Made by a program: the position numbers and the translations under genes. The notes below the pieces were generated by a model, which had not been told where the DNA came from, searched no databases, and saw nothing but the letters and a program-made list of their open reading frames with translations. DNA of 64,000 bases from the NCBI GenBank assembly GCA_031546845.1, contig JAVBJT010000036.1:1-64000 (forward strand), given 5' to 3'. This DNA comes from Azoarcus sp031546845. Its GTDB lineage: Bacteria > Pseudomonadota > Gammaproteobacteria > Burkholderiales > Rhodocyclaceae. The first letter of the stretch is position 1, and the number at the start of each line of letters is the position of its first letter. Positions 61,573 to 64,000 of the stretch are shown in pieces.

Positions 61573-62286
61573 TCATTCGGCGGGCGGATCGATCGCCGTT
61601 TTCTGAAATTCGGTACGCTCGGCGGGAATGGGATCACCCTCGAAAACGCCGATCAACTTGTAGTGCGTATGGATCGCCTTTCCGTTGCCGACGGAATGCA
61701 ACGCCTTCTGATAATCGAACTGGTATTTGGCGTCGATTTTCGGCGTGAATGGACTGAAAGGCGCTTTGGCCGATGGATTGGCCGTACCTTCGTAGTTGTC
61801 GTGGCAGCGCACACAGGCACTCTTGTAATCGAAGTTCTGCCCTGCCCCGACAAGCCTGCCACGCACCGATTTTTTCCCTTCCTTCTTGAACAGGGAATCG
61901 GCATCGCCATGTTCGTTGCGGAAAAGCCCGCCTGCGCCATGGCACGATTCACAGCCAACCGAGCTGAGCACGGGGCTGCCGCCGGCGGTATAACCGCCCT
62001 CCTCGCCAAATCCGGTGGTATGACAACTCAGGCATTTTTCATCCTTCGTGTAATCCGCCGCCGAATCGAGCCCCGCTTTGCGCTTTTCTTCCGCTTTCGC
62101 ACCGGGTTTCAGCGAATCCAAGGAACGCGCATGCGTCGTCGTCCCCCAGGAGTCGCCGTGATCGTAATGACATTTGGTACATACCTTGACGCCCATGAAG
62201 CGTGGCTTTTCTCCGCCGCCCGCGCCAAAACACAAACCCGGCAGCAACAGAAATGGCAACAGCCAGCGCCAATGTATTGAATTCAC
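61573..62286 (-). CDS. Tetrahaem c-type cytochrome (PcrC-like)
   Basis: A 237-residue protein with a signal peptide (WLLPFLLLPGLCFG) and four CXXCH haem sites: CTKCH, CLSCH, CESCH and CVRCH. The arrangement resembles the cytochrome c554-like family and the PcrC subunit of perchlorate reductase in size and place. It would carry electrons in the periplasm to the molybdoenzyme encoded by the two preceding genes. Confidence 0.85.
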   Translation of the reverse strand: MNSIHWRWLLPFLLLPGLCFGAGGGEKPRFMGVKVCTKCHYDHGDSWGTTTHARSLDSLKPGAKAEEKRKAGLDSAADYTKDEKCLSCHTTGFGEEGGYTAGGSPVLSSVGCESCHGAGGLFRNEHGDADSLFKKEGKKSVRGRLVGAGQNFDYKSACVRCHDNYEGTANPSAKAPFSPFTPKIDAKYQFDYQKALHSVGNGKAIHTHYKLIGVFEGDPIPAERTEFQKTAIDPPAE

Positions 62287-62336
62287 GTTTTTGTCCTCGT
62301 GCGCGAATGCGGAAATCGAGCGGTCCCAGGGTGGAG

Positions 62337-63335
62337 TCAGGTCAGCGGCGAAAACATCATGTCGGTGCTGCGCGTGCTGATCAAAACATCCATCAGCTCC
62401 GATTTGCCGCCCGCCTGTTTCTTGGCGCGCTCTTCACGCAAGACATCGAGCACCCGGTCTACTTCCTTGCCGAACATCGACACGAGCAGTTCTTTCGGAA
62501 TTCGCGTCTTGCCGGTCGGTTGCCCCTGCCCATCCTCCACGGATGGCCCGAGAATGGGCGGTACGTAATACATGTTCGGTTCCGTACCGAATTCGGCATG
62601 CAATGGCAGCGCTACCTTGAATTGCCGTACCAGCTTGTGGACCGAGCTGTTCACGTCGTCGATGAAACCGACGTGCATCGCGCGGCCAACGCACTGAGCG
62701 ACGCAGGCTGGCGCGACGTTTTTTTCGACGCGCGGGAAGCAACCGATACATTTGTTGGCCTTGACCTCGGTCGCGTTGTAGAACGGCTTGGCGTAAGGAC
62801 AGGCTTCGATACAGTTTTGCGAGCCTTTGCATTTGTCCTTGTGAATGATGACGAGGCCGTCCTCCATGCGCTTGTAGATGGCATCGTTCGGACAGGCTTC
62901 CAGACAGGCCGGTTTGTCGCAGTGGTTGCACATGCGCGGCACGTAGAAGTAATAGTTATTGGGAAATTCGCCCTGCCCCTGGTCCTCGTCCCAGTTCGGC
63001 GCCCAGCGCGGCGCTGGCGATGGGCGCACACGTCCGGGGTTGCCCTCGAACAATCGACCCTGGTAATCGAACTCGAAGGGAACGCCGTACTCGCCCAACG
63101 CCGGCTTGCGCCCATGCACGACCTCGCCGTCTTTCCAGCCGCCGCCCTTGGTGGCCCAATTGCGCGGGTAGCCAACGCCGGGAGCGGTTTCAACGTTGCG
63201 CCAATACATGAACGATTGGCCAGGGTTGCTGCTCCACAAGCGCTTACAGGCGACGGTACAGGTCTGGCAGCCGATGCATTTGTTCAAGTCCGCGATGAAA
63301 ACGATTTGTCGTTTCGCGGTGGTCATCTTGGTCAT
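62337..63335 (-). CDS. Iron-sulfur beta subunit of a type II DMSO-reductase-family enzyme (PcrB-like)
   Basis: A 332-residue ferredoxin-like subunit with four Cys clusters: CIGCQTCTVAC; CNHCDKPACLEACP; CKGSQNCIEACP; CIGCFPRVEKN, followed by CVAQCVGRAMHVG. The length and the C-terminal STDMMFSPLT fit the perchlorate reductase and ethylbenzene dehydrogenase branch (PcrB, EbdB, related nitrate and selenate reductases). It has no signal peptide and would be co-exported with the alpha subunit. The genes before and after suggest a Pcr-like enzyme rather than an Ebd type, because the partner is a multihaem cytochrome c and no haem b subunit is seen. Confidence 0.88.
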   Translation of the reverse strand: MTKMTTAKRQIVFIADLNKCIGCQTCTVACKRLWSSNPGQSFMYWRNVETAPGVGYPRNWATKGGGWKDGEVVHGRKPALGEYGVPFEFDYQGRLFEGNPGRVRPSPAPRWAPNWDEDQGQGEFPNNYYFYVPRMCNHCDKPACLEACPNDAIYKRMEDGLVIIHKDKCKGSQNCIEACPYAKPFYNATEVKANKCIGCFPRVEKNVAPACVAQCVGRAMHVGFIDDVNSSVHKLVRQFKVALPLHAEFGTEPNMYYVPPILGPSVEDGQGQPTGKTRIPKELLVSMFGKEVDRVLDVLREERAKKQAGGKSELMDVLISTRSTDMMFSPLT

Positions 63336-63368
63336 GATTCGTTTCCTTGTCCGTTGAATCGGCTCAAC

Positions 63369-64000
63369 TCAAAGCGATCCGGGGATGGCGCCGGTGTAGC
63401 GGCGCATTTCGACGCAAACGTCGCGCTGATTGCCGCCCGGCCCGTAATAGTTCGGCCGGAACAGCAGATGCCCGTAATCGCCGACGAGTTGCGTCGGTTG
63501 CAGGCGGATCGGACACACGCTTTGCGAACCCCCTTCGATCAAATCCATGTACAGCTCGGGCGTATGGAACATCGACACATGGCCTGCCGGTTCGGCGGAT
63601 CGGATCTTGACGCGACATACGACCCTGCCGTGGTCATTCCACATTTCCACCCAATCGTTGTCCTGGATGCCACGCGCTTTCGCGTCGACCGGTGAAATTT
63701 CGGCCATTGGCCCGCCGCGCTGCAAGCGCAGCATCAAGACGTTGTCCTTGAAGGTCGAATGGATGCCGTAACGGCCGTGCGGTGTGTTGAAACGCAGCGG
63801 GAATTTGTCGGCGTCGAGCGGAGGCTGATAGATCGGCAGTTCCACGCCCATTTCGAAGAAAACCTCGTGGTCCATGTAAAACTGCTGCCGCCCGGTCAGC
63901 GTCGGCCACGGTTTCTTGTCGACGCTGAAGAACTGGAACGGCGTGTAGGGAACGCCCTCCTTCATCGGCGAGGTCCAGTTCGCCTTGAAGCGCTGTGGGC
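63369..64000 (-). CDS. Molybdopterin oxidoreductase alpha subunit, C-terminal part (PcrA-like), cut by window
   Basis: The frame is open to the window edge, so only the last 210 or so residues are seen. The segment has TLTGRQQFYMDHEVFFEMGVELP, NTPHGRYGIHSTF, VDAKARGIQDNDWVEMWNDHG and LQPTQLVGDYGHLLFRPNYYGPGG. These are typical of the molybdopterin dinucleotide-binding domain of type II DMSO-reductase-family enzymes. The active-site region that would tell perchlorate from nitrate or hydrocarbon substrates is outside the window. Confidence 0.85.
   Translation of the reverse strand, partial: PQRFKANWTSPMKEGVPYTPFQFFSVDKKPWPTLTGRQQFYMDHEVFFEMGVELPIYQPPLDADKFPLRFNTPHGRYGIHSTFKDNVLMLRLQRGGPMAEISPVDAKARGIQDNDWVEMWNDHGRVVCRVKIRSAEPAGHVSMFHTPELYMDLIEGGSQSVCPIRLQPTQLVGDYGHLLFRPNYYGPGGNQRDVCVEMRRYTGAIPGSL

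Noticed and set aside
60869..64000. Steroid C25 dehydrogenase or ethylbenzene dehydrogenase as first choice
   Set aside because: Tempting because of the sterol-like catabolic cluster, but those enzymes have a haem b gamma subunit, while this set has a tetrahaem cytochrome c in PcrC position. Kept only as an alternative.
1..64000. CRISPR arrays, rRNA or tRNA genes
   Set aside because: No regularly spaced repeats and no tRNA- or rRNA-like sequence were noticed by eye; a covariance-model search would settle tRNAs.

Overview
The window reads as GC-rich proteobacterial chromosome, most likely betaproteobacterial and plausibly Rhodocyclales or a relative. The support is a lysyl-tRNA synthetase gene, a perchlorate-reductase-type gene set in A-B-C-D order, a cluster with DUF1302, DUF1329, YCF48 and RND-type proteins as found around terpenoid, steroid and aromatic catabolism, and a Xer/dif site. 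The taxonomic call is inference.

Left third (1-18.6 kb): an RTX protein end and a second RTX gene cut after about 35 codons, then a Tn3-family element (tyrosine recombinase plus TnpA). Behind it lies the remnant of a hybrid NRPS/PKS operon. Its first adenylation domain is decapitated by the element. The order is A(partial)-PCP, C-A-PCP, C-AL-KR-PCP, then a PanP-like aspartate 1-decarboxylase and a KS-AT-ACP PKS. The second A domain has a beta-alanine-like code and the adjacent enzyme should make beta-alanine. A one-base frameshift splits the KR. There is no thioesterase, so the pathway looks broken or incomplete.

Middle (18.6-51 kb): an LTA-synthase-like sulfatase, a succinate-semialdehyde dehydrogenase and a RutE-like nitroreductase. 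A large catabolic regulon follows, headed by a MalT-like LuxR regulator. AlkJ-like alcohol dehydrogenase, aldehyde dehydrogenase, acyl-CoA synthetase, alpha-methylacyl-CoA racemase, acyl-CoA dehydrogenase with ETF, paired MaoC hydratase, SDR and SCP-x thiolase form a full route for oxidising a 2-methyl-branched, alcohol-ended chain. An envelope set (beta-propeller, DUF1302, DUF1329, YCF48, RND) probably handles uptake or export. A CYACC-N7-GGTRG palindrome sits about 170-225 bp before the first gene of four transcription units.

Right third (51-64 kb): a filamentous prophage of about 8 kb (Zot, pIII-like, coat, Rep, ssDNA-binding protein) lies between two dif-like sites sharing a 16-bp core, so it is a Xer-using element and the region is probably the replication terminus. 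Its XRE regulator gene runs across the attachment core: the integrated form has 126 residues, while the predicted circular phage would encode 153. The prophage also carries seven copies of a GTGACNGTCAC palindrome. Beyond it are lysS and, on the minus strand, the Pcr-like molybdoenzyme genes, with the alpha subunit cut by the window edge.
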